DNA of 5,840 nucleotides from Chloroflexota bacterium (GTDB lineage: Bacteria; Chloroflexota; Anaerolineae; Anaerolineales; UBA4823), in the NCBI GenBank assembly GCA_023395675.1, contig JAEWYL010000135.1, forward strand, positions 1-5,840, in the 5' to 3' direction. The notes under the pieces are model-generated. The model worked only from the letters and a program-made list of their open reading frames with translations, was not told the DNA's origin and ran no database searches. Made by a program: the position numbers and the translations under genes. Shown one piece after another: positions 5,567 to 5,840 of the stretch (position 1 is the first letter of the stretch; every line of letters begins with the position of its first letter).

Positions 5567-5639
5567 TGGCGAGGGTGGGACTTGAACCCACGACCTAGGA
5601 ATTATGAGCTCCCCGCTCTGCCAACTGAGCTACCTCGCC
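5567..5639 (-). tRNA. tRNA-Met (anticodon CAT)
   Basis: A 73-base cloverleaf on the minus strand. The acceptor arm GGCGAGG pairs fully with CCTCGCC, discriminator A (5567). The D-stem is GCTC/GAGC. The anticodon stem GGGAG/TTCCT (two G-T pairs) carries the loop CTCATAA with anticodon CAT. The T-arm is GTGGG-TTCAAGT-CCCAC, and the variable loop is AGGTC. The first acceptor pair is G-C, not the C-A mismatch of bacterial initiators, and the stem lacks the three G-C pairs of initiators, so it is an elongator Met or, less likely, a lysidine-modified Ile2 tRNA. CCA is not encoded (CTC follows). Confidence 0.95.
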
Positions 5640-5663
5640 AGGCTGTCTCTCGGAGCGGGGGAA

Positions 5664-5692
5664 ATCTTACTACGCGTTCGGCGATTTGTCAA
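5664..5692 (-). promoter_or_regulatory. Sigma-70-type promoter of the tRNA-Met gene
   Basis: On the minus strand, a perfect TTGACA (-35, 5687-5692) is followed after exactly 17 bases by TAAGAT (-10, 5664-5669; four of six matches to TATAAT). Transcription would start near 5657, leaving a leader of about 18 bases before the tRNA. The -35 box lies inside the last codons of the upstream minus-strand reading frame. Confidence 0.8.
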
Positions 5693-5840
5693 CCGGAATG
5701 GCAAGGTGGGAAACCGACCCCGCCGGGTGAAAAACCGCCGGTTCGCGGGCAGCCGCTCCGGCAGCCATGGACCAGCCGATGGCGACCAGCCCGATGCAGG
5801 AGATGACCACCGGAAGATTGTAGGGCGGCATCGCGATCCC
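5670..5840 (-). CDS. 3' end of an unidentified, probably membrane-protein gene (partial)
   Basis: A minus-strand frame is open from the right window edge to a TAG at 5670-5672, giving 56 residues. Its first half has strong GC third-position bias and encodes a hydrophobic stretch from about residue 9, beginning LPVVISCIGLVAIGW, that could span a membrane. The last 25 residues are Pro/Ala-rich and non-hydrophobic. An in-frame ATG at 5829-5831 could be a start (GGGA is just upstream at 5837-5840), giving a 53-residue small membrane protein, but the frame is also open to the window edge, so it may be the C-terminus of a longer protein. I do not recognise the family. The 3' end overlaps the tRNA promoter. 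Confidence 0.4.
   Translation of the reverse strand, partial: GIAMPPYNLPVVISCIGLVAIGWSMAAGAAAREPAVFHPAGSVSHLAIPVDKSPNA

Noticed and set aside
5307..5591. 94-codon minus-strand frame with Gly-Lys-Ala-Leu-Pro-Cys repeats
   Set aside because: It is produced by the 18-bp tandem repeat and overlaps the tRNA, its terminator and korC antisense. No start signal or domain.
5510..5806. 98-codon + strand frame across the tRNA region
   Set aside because: Its RGWDLNPRP-type core is the well-known artefact of translating the complement of a tRNA gene.

Overview
The window comes from a GC-rich bacterium. Three things point, at moderate confidence, to Chloroflexota (Anaerolineae-like): a secreted multidomain protein ending in a short 'YLPLI' tail of the kind common on exported proteins of that phylum, a four-subunit ferredoxin-dependent 2-oxoacid oxidoreductase operon, and abundant short intergenic repeats. 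No marker gene in the window settles the taxonomy.

Layout. Positions 1-520 hold no gene I can support. They contain an 18-bp tandem repeat (about 123-171) and several perfect short inverted repeats. Positions 521-1981 (+) encode an exported beta-sandwich protein: signal peptide, a His-rich N-terminal domain with the only two cysteines of the mature chain, two cadherin-like/tandem-95 type domains, an Ig-like domain and the YLPLI tail. Positions 2057-2185 are a non-coding CACAGAT-type dispersed repeat with a 28-bp near-perfect hairpin. Positions 2422-5373 (+) are a tight korD-korA-korB-korC operon. The last stretch, all on the minus strand, holds a self-contained tRNA-Met(CAT) unit with a TTGACA/TAAGAT promoter and an intrinsic terminator. 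Upstream of it is the 3' end of an unidentified, probably membrane-protein, reading frame running off the window.

How the genes work together. KorA and KorB form the catalytic core, with the thiamine diphosphate site and the proximal [4Fe-4S] cluster in KorB. KorC is the gamma subunit and KorD the 2x[4Fe-4S] ferredoxin-like subunit that passes electrons to free ferredoxin. The expected reaction is 2-oxoglutarate + CoA + oxidised ferredoxin giving succinyl-CoA + CO2 + reduced ferredoxin, reversible in reductive-TCA organisms. Substrate is inferred from family resemblance only. Nothing links the secreted protein functionally to the operon.

The core metabolic content is conventional and I see no convincing new multi-gene system. 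The more unusual observations are the korC 3' end, whose last codons and stop lie in a second copy of the CACAGAT-type repeat, the hairpin-forming repeat itself, the His/Cys-rich unnamed domain of the secreted protein, and a hairpin spanning the korD stop codon.
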